A DNA stretch of 64,000 nucleotides from Hormiphora californensis. Taxonomy: Eukaryota > Ctenophora > Tentaculata > Cydippida > Pleurobrachiidae. Below, piece by piece: positions 18,682 through 31,800 of this stretch. The notes under the pieces are model-generated. The model worked only from the letters and a program-made list of their open reading frames with translations, was not told the origin of the DNA and did not search any database. Position 1 is the first letter of the stretch. Each line of letters begins with the position of its first letter. The position numbers were made by a program, and so were the translations under genes. Location: NCBI GenBank assembly GCA_020137815.1, contig CM035352.1, positions 4,349,361 through 4,413,360 on the forward strand, written 5' to 3'.

Positions 18682-20550
18682 TATGCTTTATTTTCATCTT
18701 GAGAGAATTTCCTGGATCTTCTGAGATTACTCCTTCATCAATTTTTGTTTCGGTAAACCTACCAAACCTACCTAGACCTTTTCCCCATAAATTTAACCAC
18801 CTGAACCATTTTCTTTAATACTCACTTCCAATTCCCACTTCCTAGCTCAGACCTTAGTCTCTCTTAACCGACAAAAGAAGGCCGCACAACGAGTGAACCG
18901 CATGGCTCTAGATTCTATTAACGGGTGTTTTATCTAAAAGTTCATTTCTTAGTGGACCGCTTTCTCCCTTTTCCCAACCATAAATGTTCTCTCTTCGGCC
19001 CTATCACATCCTCCCTTCTTTGAAGTCTTGAAGACACTCCCACTCATACCCTATGCAGCAGTACTGCAGCAGCAGCAACGCGGGGATGTGTTAATTTGTG
19101 TAATGAACTTTTTGACAGTATTCCCAAATTGCCGGACCATTAAAAAACCCGGCACAAGGAAAACTTATCTGAAGCGTTAATTTGTGTTATTTGTTATCGG
19201 CTCTTTCTCTCTCCGGTGGCTCCCTCTGTCTCACGTGTCTGCTGTTGTCGAGTAGACGCGGGCACCCCTACCTCTCTAGACACACCTGACCAATGATAAT
19301 GGAGATAATGTCCCCTCCCCCGGGCCATTTCACATGTCCAGTGTCTGTTAAAGGAGTTAAAGCAAGACGGTGAGGAACCGTCGCGTGTTGACTCCCTGTA
19401 CAAAGCATTTTAGGTTCAATTGCGTTACGCGAGACACTGTCAAGTAACTCAAGCTTTAGGCTACAATAGACATTCACATACCCTGATATAATATCGATGT
19501 TGCACAAAACACTTTGGACTTAATGTCTCACAAGTCATTATAAGCGTGACGCGTATATATCTTTTAGGCTAACCCATCCTAACCCATCTGTCAGGCCAAT
19601 GCTCTGACAGAGACCCATTGTAATTACATGTGACTCTCCTACATTAGACTGTAACACACAAATTTTCATCAATTTGTCGAAACTCACAATCCCAATATCA
19701 GTGATATCTGCAGCTATATGAGAAGTATATGAGAATAGTCTAGATCTTGGAGTGATATATCTTGACAGTTACCCGGTCATTGTGCCTTTTTTATCTCTCT
19801 ATACGAGCTCTTACTTTCAGTCCTGCTCCTACCGCTCCTTCTGCTAGCGTTGCACCTGACAGATTAGCCCCGGGAGAGGTAGAAAGGTCACCGCTAGACC
19901 ATCTTCTCTCCCTTGCTGTCCGCCCTTTCAAGTCGTCCACTCCTCCATTCTGTGTTTGCTCACGTCTAGATCCTATCACTCCCTGAATTGTTCCTAGAAT
20001 CAGACTCTCTGTCACTTCACATATATCTGACTCTCTTTCTCTCTGTGTCTTTACAACAGTTTGCCGTGAATTTCTGGTGAACCGGTGTTGCTAGCCGACA
20101 GTGGTAGTATCAGAAATAAATGCGCTGTGACAGATTGTTGTGGGAGAGTTAGTGCGGGTTTAACAAAGAGTCGTGAGGGGCGGAGAGTGATCGAGAATGG
20201 GGCAGAGAGTTATCGAGAATGGGGCAGAGATTGAGTCTGCAGTTATTTTCAAAGGCTACGACTGTCTTGCCTTTATTAGGTATAGGATTTTATAGTCTCA
20301 ATTCTTCATGGATTCTAGCTAGGATTTGTGACGTGTTTGCAGCAGGTGGAAACAGGGCGGTGACTGTTATTATCGCACCTCTTTGTTAGATATCTCAACA
20401 CTTCCGCCCTGATCCTCCGCTGTGACGATCTGTTACATCCACCACTTCACACCTCCCCCATCTTTAAATCAAACAATTTACCGCAACGTTAATTTTTAAC
20501 TTCTTTCCTGCTTCCAAAAGGGGGCCAAATAAGGATTGCTTTTAGGTTTA
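18682..20550. other. no firm gene; scattered exon-like frames
   Basis: A minus-strand frame around 19268-19430, ending at a CAG/GTGTGT donor, and a plus-strand proline-rich frame around 19822-19986 are open. Neither connects in phase to neighbours nor resembles a family I know. A 23-bp palindrome-like motif at 19588-19610 recurs on the opposite strand at 57198-57220. Two copies of a GAGAATGGGGCAGAGA repeat lie near 20190-20232. Confidence 0.3.
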
Positions 20551-20599
20551 TGAACTATTGGTTTTGGTATTTCAAACTTTTGGAAATTCTAACGATAAT

Positions 20600-20960
20600 T
20601 TTGGACAGTTTGGGGGGGGAAAAAAATATTTTAAAGTGAGTGAGCAAAGAGGAGGGAAAGGGGGAACCCGGGGAGGGGAGGGGAGGAAAGAGGAGGAAGA
20701 TGCGGTAAGGGAAAGGGGGAGTGGGAAGAGGGGGAAAGTCCCAAAAAAAAGGGGAAGGGGGCCCAGAATTTTTTGGGAGGATGGGTCTAGGTTTTAGGAA
20801 AAAAAAAGAGTAGGTTGGGGATATTATACCACGAAGGATATAGAGAAAGTTTTGAGTTCCTTTTTCAACTTTACTTTCCTTTATTTTAAAATGGGTTCCC
20901 TTTGCTTTCCCTTTTTGCAGTTAGGCTCAAAATTTTTTAAAAACAATGACCTTTTCCTCA
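20600..20960. other. G/A homopolymer-rich low-complexity stretch
   Basis: Runs such as GGGGGGGGAAAAAAA and repeated GGGGA tracts dominate, with a texture unlike neighbouring DNA. This may be poorly called long-read sequence with inflated homopolymers rather than biology. The open frame through it is an artefact of composition. Confidence 0.5.
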
Positions 20961-21090
20961 TTTTTTGGTAGACCTATACCCCTAATCCTTACATGGGGTA
21001 AAATTGTAAAAACACACGTTACAGAAATCTTGTTCCTGACACTATCTTGAGTCTGGCCGGGTTCGAGAATGAACACAATTATTTTTAAGA

Positions 21091-21091
21091 G

Positions 21092-21180
<89 letters not shown>
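21091..21180. repeat. (GA)n microsatellite, about 45 dinucleotides
   Basis: An uninterrupted GA run of about 90 bp. It is followed by unassigned DNA to about 22850, including CT-rich patches near 21610-21665 and a GA-rich patch near 22630-22740. No exon was recognised. Confidence 0.95.
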
Positions 21181-21183
<3 letters not shown>

Positions 21184-22846
21184 TTATCTTCTGTTATCAA
21201 ACACAGTCCCCCTTCTAACTGTTTTATCTACCTCTCCCTGCACTGTCGTCGAAGGATATATTTATGGTATTTCAGCAATTATCTCCCCAAAGTGTCCAGC
21301 CAGGGGGGGGGGGGCAGCCCCTCCCAGCTCCCTGTCTCCTGTTATACTCATGTCTGTCTCACAAAGTCTCGCAAAGTCTCTGTCTTTCTTGTCTCACAGT
21401 TCTCTGTATTTTGTTCTTCGTGTTTTAGCTCCCAATTTTATTTTCCACTCAATATTTTATTAGTTTTTCTCCGTACCCTTGACTTTGCTGAACTCCTGTG
21501 CTTATTTAAGAACATCACGCAACACTCAAAGTGAAATAGCTATTTCAGGGGACAACCCATCTTTCTTTCTCCTCTCATTCTCCTCCTATATCTCTGTCAC
21601 TCTGTCCCATTTCCCCCTCTCTCTCCCCCTCTATCTCTCTCTCTCACTCTCCTCTCTCCCTCTCATTTTGTGTGTGAGGTCCATTAGCTAGAACATTTAA
21701 ATCCTGAAATTGAGTGATACCTACTAAATATCGATCTTGTTGAGTGAGGGGTGGTCCCCTGCTAAGCATGCAACTTATCCTGTACCCCCAGCTCTTTTGT
21801 TAAAGGATCACAAACAAAAGTAATTCATTATAGATTCCTTATTCAAACTCAATTCTAATAAGTTATTTTGCCGACCAGTATAATATACCAGAACTACACG
21901 GCTCTACTATGTGTTTATGTTATAGTTCCCCTTGCAACAACATCTGCACTTTTGCAGTAACATCGGCAGAAATGCGGAGAGAGAGAGTTGTCCGGGAGGT
22001 ATAAGTACCATCTGTCGGCAAATCCGTTTGTGCATTTTTAGCCCTCCGACACCGACACGTCTCACATTTTTAGCCCCCGACACTTTATCAACCGTGGCGT
22101 GTTGATTCAATGCACGCCGTGTCCTATTTAGGGCTGTGTTGGTGAGTGTGTCACGGCCTATTTGTCCGCAGTTCTAGAACTTTCTGTTGTGATTTTCCCT
22201 CAAAATAGTGCACGTGCAGATTAGGTGCACTGTTTCTATGTGAGGTGATGATCTCACTCTGCTTGCCGGCTAATTGGACGGGTAAACATATAGAGATGTG
22301 AGCTGCTATTGTCTTATTGGTTGTGTCCATCACACTGCACCTCTTCTTCTCTCCAACAATCACCCTACTTCCTTTTGAGTTGCTTGACACTGTGCCCGTG
22401 CTCCGATAAAAAGAAAGTATGAACAATTCAAACTTCCTTGTACTTTTCCGATCACAGAAGTACTTCTTTTGTCGTTGTGCTAGCTTCGTTCTCGATCTCT
22501 CTGTCTCCTAATGAGAAATGTGTACTTGGGGTGGATTATGCATAGAGTGACTCTGACGGAGAGAAAATATATTTCTCTTGAATGATAGATTATAGCTGTA
22601 GAAAGAGAGTGCAGTAGGCGTGAAGGAATGAGAGAGAGGAGAAAGGAGTGGAAGAGAGAAGTGAGAACTAGAGAGAGAGAAATGGAGAAAAAAAAGAAAC
22701 GGAGAGAGGAAATAGCGATATTGAGAGAGGGAGAGAGAGTACACACGGAGAAGCGCGCTTGCATTTCCGGGGGCCCTTTGAGAGTTACCGCTAAGCACGC
22801 GTTGCACCATGTTTAGTTGTATACATTTGTATTTTCTCTGTTTCGG

Positions 22847-22848
<2 letters not shown>

Positions 22849-22917
<69 letters not shown>

Positions 22918-23240
22918 CTCGGCTCACCGGTGTATAAAAGGCTCACCTGTGTATACTCTCTGTACGTGTATGAGCTTTTCATACGCGTATGAGCCTGAAG
23001 GCTCATATGCGTATAGAATTTGGCTCACCTGTGTACAAAAGGCTCATATGTGTATGGAACACTCTCTCGCCCTCCTCTCTATCTGTACATGTTTGAGCCT
23101 CAAGGCTCATATCTGTATCACTTCTAAGTAGCTGTGCTCATACGTGTATAAATTGCTCATCTGGGTATAACAAGAGAGTTGATGCAGAGAGTTGATACAA
23201 AGGTTACTTTCTGTACGCGTATGAGCTTTTCATTACGTAA
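22849..23240. repeat. (CT)n run joined to an array of GGCTCAxxxGTGTATA-type motifs
   Basis: A CT run (22849-22914) is followed by about ten copies of a 14-17-bp motif in both orientations, for example GGCTCACCTGTGTATA, CATACGCGTATGAGC and GGCTCATATGTGTATGG. The same CT/motif junction (GCCTCGGCTCA next to CTCT) occurs in reverse at about 51060-51090. Related motifs mark the units of the 24.6-26.9 and 44.9-50.2 kb repeats. Confidence 0.75.
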
Positions 23241-23496
23241 TTGAGCTTTTCACTTAAAAGGCCATACAACTTTGATTGAAGATAGACAAGATACCTTCCG
23301 CTGATGAAGATTACCCAAGTGTAATTGAAAGCTACGGTTAATTTTATTTCCAGTACCAACATATCTAGTGTTTACCTTGTTTAATACCTTGTAATGACTG
23401 ACCACCCCAGACCCATGCGTTAGCGTCTGTCGTCTGATAAATAATTATATGCTTCTTCTTTTGAATAATTATATGCTGCACCTTTATACAATATAT

Positions 23497-23694
23497 TTAA
23501 ATAAATATATGCTTCTTCTTTTGAATCTTATCTTGAGTCTTCTGTTTTTTCTCCTCAGATTGCTTAAACTTCTTCATTAATTTCTCTCGCAACTCTTTTT
23601 CCCGAACTTTACTCGCTTCTGCACTTTTCGCCTGATCTTCTTGGATATTGACCTTTCCAACGCTACCAAAATTAAAACCAGTTATGTATCTCAT
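23497..23694 (-). CDS. 65-codon lysine/glutamate-rich frame, hypothetical
   Basis: An ATG-to-stop frame whose last 45 residues are strongly helical and charged (for example EASKVREKELREKLMKKFK), as in coiled coils. I cannot link it to further exons or a family. It lies just beside the MITE at 23712-23938. It could be a lone exon, a remnant, or chance A/G-rich sequence. Confidence 0.3.
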   Translation of the reverse strand: MRYITGFNFGSVGKVNIQEDQAKSAEASKVREKELREKLMKKFKQSEEKKQKTQDKIQKKKHIFI

Positions 23695-23711
23695 TATTAT
23701 ACCAAAACTAA

Positions 23712-23938
23712 TTAGTCGCCCGGAAAGGTTACCCTATTATTTTAGCTGCCTTAATTAAGACGAAGCAATATTTACCCTGTCAGTTTCACATGATGAATGC
23801 CAAGGTGGCAATTAAGCTTAATTGCCACCTTGGCATTCATCATGTGAAACTGACAGGGTAAATATTGCTTCGTCTCAAAAGGGAATTCTACTAGTGGCCA
23901 AGGTAACTAAAATAATTGGGCAACCTTTTCGACCTGCC
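23712..23938. mobile_element. MITE with a perfect 116-bp central palindrome
   Basis: Positions 23759-23874 form an exact palindrome with two 58-bp arms and no spacer (centre TTAAGCTTAA). Outside it, diverged inverted flanks (GGTTACCCTATTATTTTAG at the left, similar complement near 23905-23930) suggest a larger, older element. No genes are present. Confidence 0.8.
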
Positions 23939-24001
23939 AATTTTAATTAGATTTCGTATAATTTGCATCATTTTTGGAATTTTTGTCCATGAAAATAAGT
24001 A

Positions 24002-24173
24002 CAGTCGGACCCCGATTTACCGGGATTCTCGGGGGAAAGGGTTTTGCCCGATAAATCGGGGTGCCCGGTATATCGGGGTCAAATACCGTTAATTTCCTAT
24101 ATCGGGGGAATTTTATCCTCCCGGTAAATCGGGGTTCCGGTAAATCGGGGCCCGGTAAATCGGGGTCCGACTG
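24002..24173. mobile_element. CAGTCGGACCCCGATTTA MITE, copy A
   Basis: Terminal inverted repeats CAGTCGGACCCCGATTTACC and complement are flanked by TA on both sides (24000-24001, 24174-24175). The TA duplication and CAGT-type ends fit non-autonomous Tc1/mariner-pogo elements. There is no transposase. Confidence 0.85.
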
Positions 24174-24596
24174 TATAACTGGTATCTATTTTTATCTCTT
24201 TGCTTCTATCTGCCCGGGCATGCCCCCTTTTATTATTTGTTTAATTAAAATTTGTGTGTCAAAATGTGTGTGTAATAGTGTAGAGACGGTGTCTGAAGTG
24301 ACAAGGGCCCCTAATACCAAAAACCATCAAGAAAATAAAGCACCTATCATTTGACAACAGAGCACACACGTTGCCATTCTACAGCAGAGAACAAAACAAG
24401 CGCCCATTATTAAGCTCCCAAAATGAGGGCTGCCCTAAGGGACATAGCTATCAAGTTCCCGGGTGTGTGTTATAAAAAACAAGTTCCCGTTGTGCCGGGC
24501 CAGGGAACGAGATTTTTGAACCCTGTATGGTCTTTTTAGCACCCTTGATAAAACATACATACAAAATGAACCGTAATTGATGTTGCAAATCAGATA

Positions 24597-26930
24597 GCTC
24601 ATAGACGTATGAAATGCTCATCAGTGTACGAACAGAGAGTGCCGTATCTGGTGTTCTAACACATTAATTAGAGTACCTAAGAAACTAGCTCTTTGTTTCT
24701 GATGTCTTATTTGTGCCATTAACATAATAAGATCGGCAAAGGCAATTTCTGAACAGAAAAAAAATTCAAGGCAAAATTTAGGCAAGGGGTACCACTGACA
24801 TAATTTAACAGCCAAAAATTATATATTGCAGTTTCTTTTTGAATCTAAGATATGACATTTGTAGCGTTAACACCAACTCGGAGTGAAAATGATAGAAGAA
24901 ACATCCTATTGGATCTATGTAAAAATCTAATAAACGTTCCACTCTCTATACATACACAAATGAGCCATAATGGATGTTGCAAATCAGATGGCTCATAGAC
25001 GTATGAAATGCTCATCAGTGTACGAACAGAGAGTGCCGTATCTGGTGTTCTAACACATTAATTAGAGTACCTAAGAAACTAGCTCTTTGTTTCTGATGTC
25101 TTATTTGTGCCATTAACATAATAAGATCGGCAAAAGCAATTTCTGAACAGAAAAAAAAATTCAAGGCAAAATTTAGGCAAGGGGTACCACTGACATAATT
25201 TAACAGCCGAAAATTTTATATTGCAGTTTCTTTTTGAATCTAAGATATGACATTTGTAGCGTTAACACCAACTCGGATTGAATAGGATAGAATAAAAATC
25301 CTATTGGATCATTGTAAAAATCTAAAAAACGTTCCACTCTCTATACATACACAAATGAGCCATAATGGGTGTAGCAAATCAGATGGCTCATAGACGTATG
25401 AAATGCTCATCGGTGTACGAACAGAGATTGTTGTATCTGGTTTTCTAGGTCATTTTATCTGTCTCCTGACGCGTCTAGGAGTCTACCGGAGCCACTGCAG
25501 GCCTATGGGGCTATAATTATGGGCATACCCGGGACAGTTGGAGTGTTGGACGTTGGTAAGTTGTTTGTCCGTGTTATGGATCTATTGCAATGATGTTTTG
25601 AGCGTAGAACTTCACTCATAATAAAAAGCTACAGATAAAAAGGTGGTCGCTAAGACAGAACTCGTTACTGTCAAGAACAAGAACCAATGAAATCACTCTC
25701 GGCGAGTACTGACCCGAATACTAAAGCTTGCTTCACGATTATAAAGGGATGGTGATTCGATCTCTCTACAAGCGCCACGACACGGATGATTTCCAGGGGT
25801 TGCCGAGATTTTTTAGCTCTAAAATTTGGTACAGTGGTTCTACACAATGTGTGAATGGGATTGGCAAAGTTTCCGACTTGAAGCTCAAAATTCATTTTTA
25901 TGAAATGAACCTCGTTCATTCTCTCAATCATAGTTGTTAGTCATTGTTGTTACTCAACAACCCAATCAGGAGATCATTTGACTCCAGACTTTTAACTGAC
26001 GTGTTTGGCAATTGATTATTTATTGAATGCGACCAAGAACAGCCAAAACGAGCTACCATAAAGACACACGGTGAATGGTGATCTGATTTCGTCCTCGGCG
26101 AACCTGGGAAGTTATGACATAGTGTTGCACGGTTGCCGACATCGTATAGCTCTAAAATTTGGCTGAGTGATTCATAATGGTCATCAGCGACCTCGGATAA
26201 GTAGGCTAGTAACTCAACCTTGGGATGGACCCTGTTTCAAGTGAGATTATTAGTTCAATTGGGATCAGTTGTACTGCAAGTGCTCGGTGCCATAATTGAG
26301 TCCGGCAAAGTTTATTCCCCGTGGCGCGTACTTTGGGAGATAGCCGGGTGATTTGACCGTAATCACTGGACCATCAGCCAAGAACGTACACGGCAACGTG
26401 ACTGAGCTCTGTATGGTATTTTTAGCACACGTGATAAAACGTACATACACAAATGAGCCATAATGGATGTTGCAAATCAGATGGCTCATAGACGTATGAA
26501 ATGCTCATCAGTGTACGAACAGAGAGTGCCGTATCTGGTGTTCTAACACATTAATTAGAGTACCTAAGAAACTAGCTCTTTGTTTCTGATGTCTTATTTG
26601 TGCCATTAACATAATAAGATCGGCAAAAGCAATTTCTGAACAGAAAAAAAATTCAAGGCAAAATTTGGGCAAGGGGTACCACTGACATAATTTAACAGCC
26701 AAAAATTATATATTGTAGTTTCTTTTTGAATCTAAGATATGACATTTGTAGCGTTAACACCAACTAGGATTGAATAGGATAGGTTAAACATCCTTTTGGA
26801 TCTACTTATAGTATGAAAAAAACATTCCATTCTCTATACATACACAAATGAGCCATAATGGATCTTGCAAATCAGATGGCTCATAGACGTATGGAATGCT
26901 CATTGGTGTACGAACAGAGAGTGTCTCTGT
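24597..26930 (-). repeat. composite repeat block, reverse orientation
   Basis: About three copies of a ~385-bp unit (near 24597, 24980 and 26475) are separated by a segment at 25440-26400. That segment contains LINE-endonuclease-like fragments and a 64-codon frame repeated in each copy. Unit edges carry the motif GCTCATAGACGTATGAAATG. The same block appears in the opposite orientation at 44.9-50.2 kb. Frames inside are interrupted, so I treat it as non-coding repeat. Confidence 0.8.
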
Positions 26931-27184
26931 GTGTGCTATCCTCTCTGGTGGAACTGTGCGAGGACCCTACAGTACACATTCTACTCTAATGCCCTTAATT
27001 TGTCTCTACTCCTATTCTAATATGAGTTATGTTTTTGTCCATAGGCTGAAAATATACAGCTACAGGTACGGCGCGGTGCGGAAGTGATCTTGTTGCACCT
27101 CACTCCGGATTTTAGGCTTTATAAAGGTGTAAGTGGGGACCTCTAGGGACACGTAAGTGAAGAATTTAGCTGGTTAACTAATTA
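26931..27184. other. spacer between repeat block and MITE; no gene seen
   Basis: No exon with splice support was recognised. An open plus-strand frame over 26896-27087 crosses the end of the repeat block and has no homologue I know. Confidence 0.3.
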
Positions 27185-27447
27185 GGGTCAGCACACACCA
27201 ACGTTAAATTAAAATTTTGATTTTAACGCCGCACACACCAGCGGACGTTAAAATTTCTTTCCCCCATTCTAAAAGTAACGATCCTCATGCGCCAGTTTGA
27301 CGGGGTGTTAAAATTTTAACACCAAGTCAAACTGGCACGTGAGATTGTTACTTTTAGAATGGGGAGAGAAGTTTTAACGGCCGCTGGTGTGTGCAGCGTT
27401 AAAATCAAAATTTTAATTTTAATTTTAACTTTGGTGTGTGCTGACCC
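27185..27447. mobile_element. 263-bp MITE with GGGTCAGCACACACCAA ends
   Basis: Terminal repeats GGGTCAGCACACACCAA and complement, with nested inverted segments inside (TTTGACGGGGTGTTAAAATT and mirror). A truncated relative forms the interior of the element at 36154-36457, where the same TTACTTTTAGAATGGG core is seen. No coding. Confidence 0.85.
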
Positions 27448-28850
27448 TAAATTTTATCGAATACCGCACTCGACTTCGGCACTCGCCTCCTGCTCGTGCC
27501 TACGTCACGATGCAGTATACAGATATGTATTATAATACACTGCGTTTGTAACACTTATATTAGGAGCTGTCATGGTGCGAATTGCGAAATTTACTCTTAT
27601 AAGTGAGTTGGTTAGTTACAATAGAAAGCATAACCAGGCGTCCTGGATTTAATGTCAACGCTGTTAATCTTTCTTTTATAGCATTTCAGTTTTAGAATAG
27701 AGAAAATAATGGGTTAGCAGATAAAATAAAAAAGTGTGTACGTTTACATGTTGATATCTTGAATAACACATGTTCATTATGTGAAACAGCCAGTTAAATA
27801 TCTCAGTTATCTCATTATACGCCCTCTTTTATAAAATTTATAAATGTATAAAAAGCTAAAAACAACCCCTGATCACTAAAAGGGTGAATACACACTGTTT
27901 TAGATTTGTCATACTCGTAATAGCATGATATGTGAATACATGCTGTATGATGACACTATAAAATACAAACAGCTATAAAAGTTAAGTGTGTTCATGTTGT
28001 GTTCCAGCACAACTGTCTAAAAACTGCAGTGTGCGCTGTGTTGTTGTTGGTTGGTCGTCAACATTTATTAACCTGCTCTGGGGCCGGTCGGAAAGTTGGA
28101 TGTTGATGAACAAAAAAGTGTGCATACAATCTGCTGTTTTGAAGGGCTGTTTTCACGTTTTATATACCAGATGGATCACGTGCTCTAAGAGGCTGTTGTA
28201 CTGCAGGCTGTCGTACTGCAGGTCAAGTGTTGTTCATCTGCGGTTTATCCATCTGGAAAAAGAAATGTGTTTGGGTCAGTACACACGTTATATTTAAAAT
28301 TAAAATCTGAGAGCGGCCTGTGAACGTCTGATGTACGCAGCGCATTGGCACGTGCAACGTGAGCGCTGGCAGGCTGTTACATGTTGCAATGGGGGTGAAT
28401 AAAATATAAAGTATAAAACATCACATCTCTCTCCCTCTCTCTCACTAACTATCACTCTAAATCGGATCATCTGATCTGATCTTCCTACCCCTATGTAACA
28501 GGGGGCAGCTGTAATTATGGTACGGGGTAGGATGTGATGTGATCCTTGGGGTGTGCCGTGGGGGTCCCCCACTGGGGGATCAATGAAATCCGATCCAGAG
28601 GTCATCCGCCTACCAATGGAATGTGGGTGATCCAAACGGGTGGATCTACATTTTATATACAGTCGGACCCCGATTTAGGGACACCCTCGGCCTCGGGGGA
28701 AAGGCTCTTGTCCACTAAATCGGGGTCAAATAATGTTAATTTCCTATATCGGGGGAAAAACATCATGTCCCTAAACATGCTAAATCGGGGTCCGACTGTA
28801 GTAAGATGTGAATCGGCGGCATGCATGGTACCATTGGTATTACCAACTTA
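27448..28850. other. mostly unassigned; possible 3' exon on the minus strand
   Basis: After the MITE, no gene was recognised to about 28300. On the minus strand an open frame from an AG near 28576 to a stop at 28300 would accept the phase-1 end of the exon at 28852, and could be the 3' exon of the recombinase-like gene. It is weak: its residues do not look conserved. Confidence 0.25.
28660..28798. mobile_element. CAGTCGGACCCCGATTTA MITE, copy B
   Basis: Same terminal repeats as copy A, with TA on both sides (28658-28659, 28799-28800). It lies 53 bp downstream (in transcription) of the last assigned exon of the minus-strand gene. Confidence 0.85.
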
Positions 28851-28851
28851 C

Positions 28852-31800
28852 CGCTTTCACTTTCGTACTGCAACAGATCTATTTCTTCATATTTTTTTTC
28901 CCGCATCTGGTCATAGGCTTTCAGGTAGTGGGACGCCACTTTCATGGCTTTACCAGCAGGGAATATGTGATAGCTGAAAATATTTCAGATTATCCATTGT
29001 AACACCCGTCGACCCCCCATCTGGCCTTTACACTGTTTTCAATATATCATACAAATTAATGTGGTTCTGCGGTGAACAATAGGATGTAGAACAATATGAA
29101 TCATATACTAGTTTATAACTATCCTTGCATATTTATAAGAATGAAGTCATTTAGCTCGGTATTCGATGTTAAAAGCTAGGTATAGGGGATACCACCCTCC
29201 CTCCTTCAGAGGTCGGTGGGCCATAAATTATTAGTTCAAACTCTAAGTCTAATCAAAATACGTTTTCTCTGGTAGTATGGTAGTTAAGGTCGTGCACACT
29301 TTTTGGCGCCAACTTGCGCTAAAATATCGCCACTTGGCGCGACGTGGCGATATTTTAGCGCCGAAATTTGGCGACTGCATACAACCGCCAAATGGCGCCA
29401 AAAAGTGCACACGACCTTAACTACCATACTACCTTCTCTCTTGTACTGCGGTACTGTGGTGTGCCACATCTGCAAGGAGCTGCCGTCGGTTCCCGTTCTT
29501 GTCCAAAGGTATCGCGGGATGCGTGTCATATCCTGTAAAAGTAGTTGTTAGCACAGTTTAGTCATGGTTTTGTTATTGAAAATACACCTTTGCGAGCTCA
29601 ATCTCGACTGCTACACAGATGTTGTTCGTGTGTGATATCAATGTCACCAGGGATATGCAGTTGTACCTGTGACTATGCTTTTTCTGACATCATTGGGACA
29701 AAGTACATTATCCTTATGTTTTATTGCCAGATTCTTTGACGCGTCGACAATGGTGTCGTTTGTGGTCGTAAACACCTGTTAAGCATGTGAGGTGTTAACA
29801 TGAAATTACGGTAGCTTTGGGAGCTGTAATATTGCCATCACAGAATAATTTTATTCGAACGGTGTGTATGTGGCTCTAGGTTAAAGTGTACCAAACGGTT
29901 CGAACGGTTCATATCATTTATCTCATTTATCCGCTCAAATGTTATACAGTCGCACCCCGATTTAGGGGCCCCCGATTTAGTGGCACCCCGATTTATAACT
30001 TTTTTGCAAAATTTTACAGTACGATTGTCAATGCTTTGATCGGTGCTCCCCATAAATTTTGAGAGAAAAAGTTATTTTGAAATTTTGATACTTCCTCACA
30101 CGCCCGATTCGGCATGGTATCACGTATCGGTTCGTTTCGAATCCGCTAATTAGACAGGACATCCAGTAAGCTGCACCGATTCGAAACACACATCGGCCGG
30201 GCTGGTATAACTTAGAAAAATTTTCAAATTTTTTTGAAAAAAAAAACTATTTTATATTTTTCTATTTCTTATCAGAAATGATGATGTCATCAATACATGA
30301 ATATTGCAGATAACAGTTAGAGGTGTCTTTAGTCTTAATAATATAGCATTTTGGGCATAAAATAGGTTTTTATGGGCCAAATATGGCTCACCCCGATTTA
30401 GTGGACAAGACCCTTTACCCCGAGGGTGTCCCTAAATCGGGGTCCAACTGTAGTTAAATTTCACACAATTATAATTAATCAAGGTTTTATTATTTTGATA
30501 ACAGAGATTAATATCATCTAGGACAATTGAGACCACTAGAGTAAAATGGGGCTATTTAGTTCACAAAACCATATTTAATACACGGGATAATTTGAAAAGG
30601 ATCAATATCCTCCTTCCTTGAGTCGTTTGACACTGAACAATTCAACTCCTTCAAATGTGCCCAAGATTCGCAAATTGGTTTAGAAATGGCTGAGTTATGG
30701 TAAAAATGTGAAGAACCGCTTACCCCAGTTACAAAGATAAAAATCCTTACTGACAGCAGTTTTAAAGCGAAAATTTGAAACTGCATTAGCAGGTCCATGC
30801 TGGAGACTAAATTGGCGTGACACACGTATTTCTACTGTCAAAAATGTTTTGCACTTTACCAAATGGCCGCAGTTTATCCAAGTTTATTCGAACATGCTTC
30901 TCGAACTTACATACTCCGTTGGATTGTCATTCTCCGTTATTCGGATGTAGTGAAGTAATGCCCGGTGAACGAAGACATTAGCACAAACATATTTCGAACC
31001 AAATTTCTTCCAATTTTTGTGCTTTCCTCTTCGGCCACCCACGTTTCTTTTGTTTGGTTCTGTAAATAAACTATAGTTATCTTTACTGTAGTTAATAGGT
31101 CCTATGAACTACTATTATAGTCATCTCTATAATTTGAGATGATTGACATCATATCACAATTATATTCTCGTTATTGGTGTGTAAAAAATTAAAAAAATTA
31201 AAAATTAAAAATATACTGCCAATTACCTTTCACTGACTTCGTCTTATACATAAAAATCCGTCCTTTTGTCCCGCAGTTTTTTTTGTAGGGGTTCGTCACG
31301 TCCTCTTTTTTCAGACTGGTGACCTCACTGCGATATACATTTAATCATTAATTAGATGTGTTTAACTTATCAAACTAAAACTATTAGAAATAACGGCATG
31401 GTGGTTTAGTGGCTACTACACTCACATCTCTTAGTAGGTTTGATCCGTAAACCGTCTAGTCTGCCAAGGTATAATTGGTAGCAGCTCTAATTAATTAAGA
31501 GATAGAAATGTAGCGCCATGGCTTGATTTTATCTTATTATCTAAAAATAAGGCGACCCAAGATAACTTACCCGAAAATTAACTTAAATTTACCCTTCTAA
31601 GTTAGTTTTAAGTTGCCTTATTTTTAGATGCAGTCGGACGCCGATTTACCGTGATGAAAAGCTTCCCCGATATAGGAAATTATAGTTTGGAAAGATACAG
31701 AAAACTTTTCTTCTTTATTACAATGGTGGGCATAAAATAAACAGCCGCCCTAGACTAGCATAGTTCCAGATATCGTAGAGCTCTGAAATTTTACATTTGA

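Noticed and set aside
28130-28270. minus-strand exon after the acceptor near 28260
   Set aside because: All three frames contain stops before the next donor.
29545-29739. additional upstream exon of the recombinase-like gene on the minus strand near 29585-29690
   Set aside because: An open 34-codon stretch with splice-like ends exists, but it ends in phase 0 whereas the next exon needs phase 1.
30556-30694. longer 3' reading of the last recombinase exon ending at about 30556
   Set aside because: Its frame does not agree with the phase of the preceding well-supported exons; kept only as an alternative in the findings.
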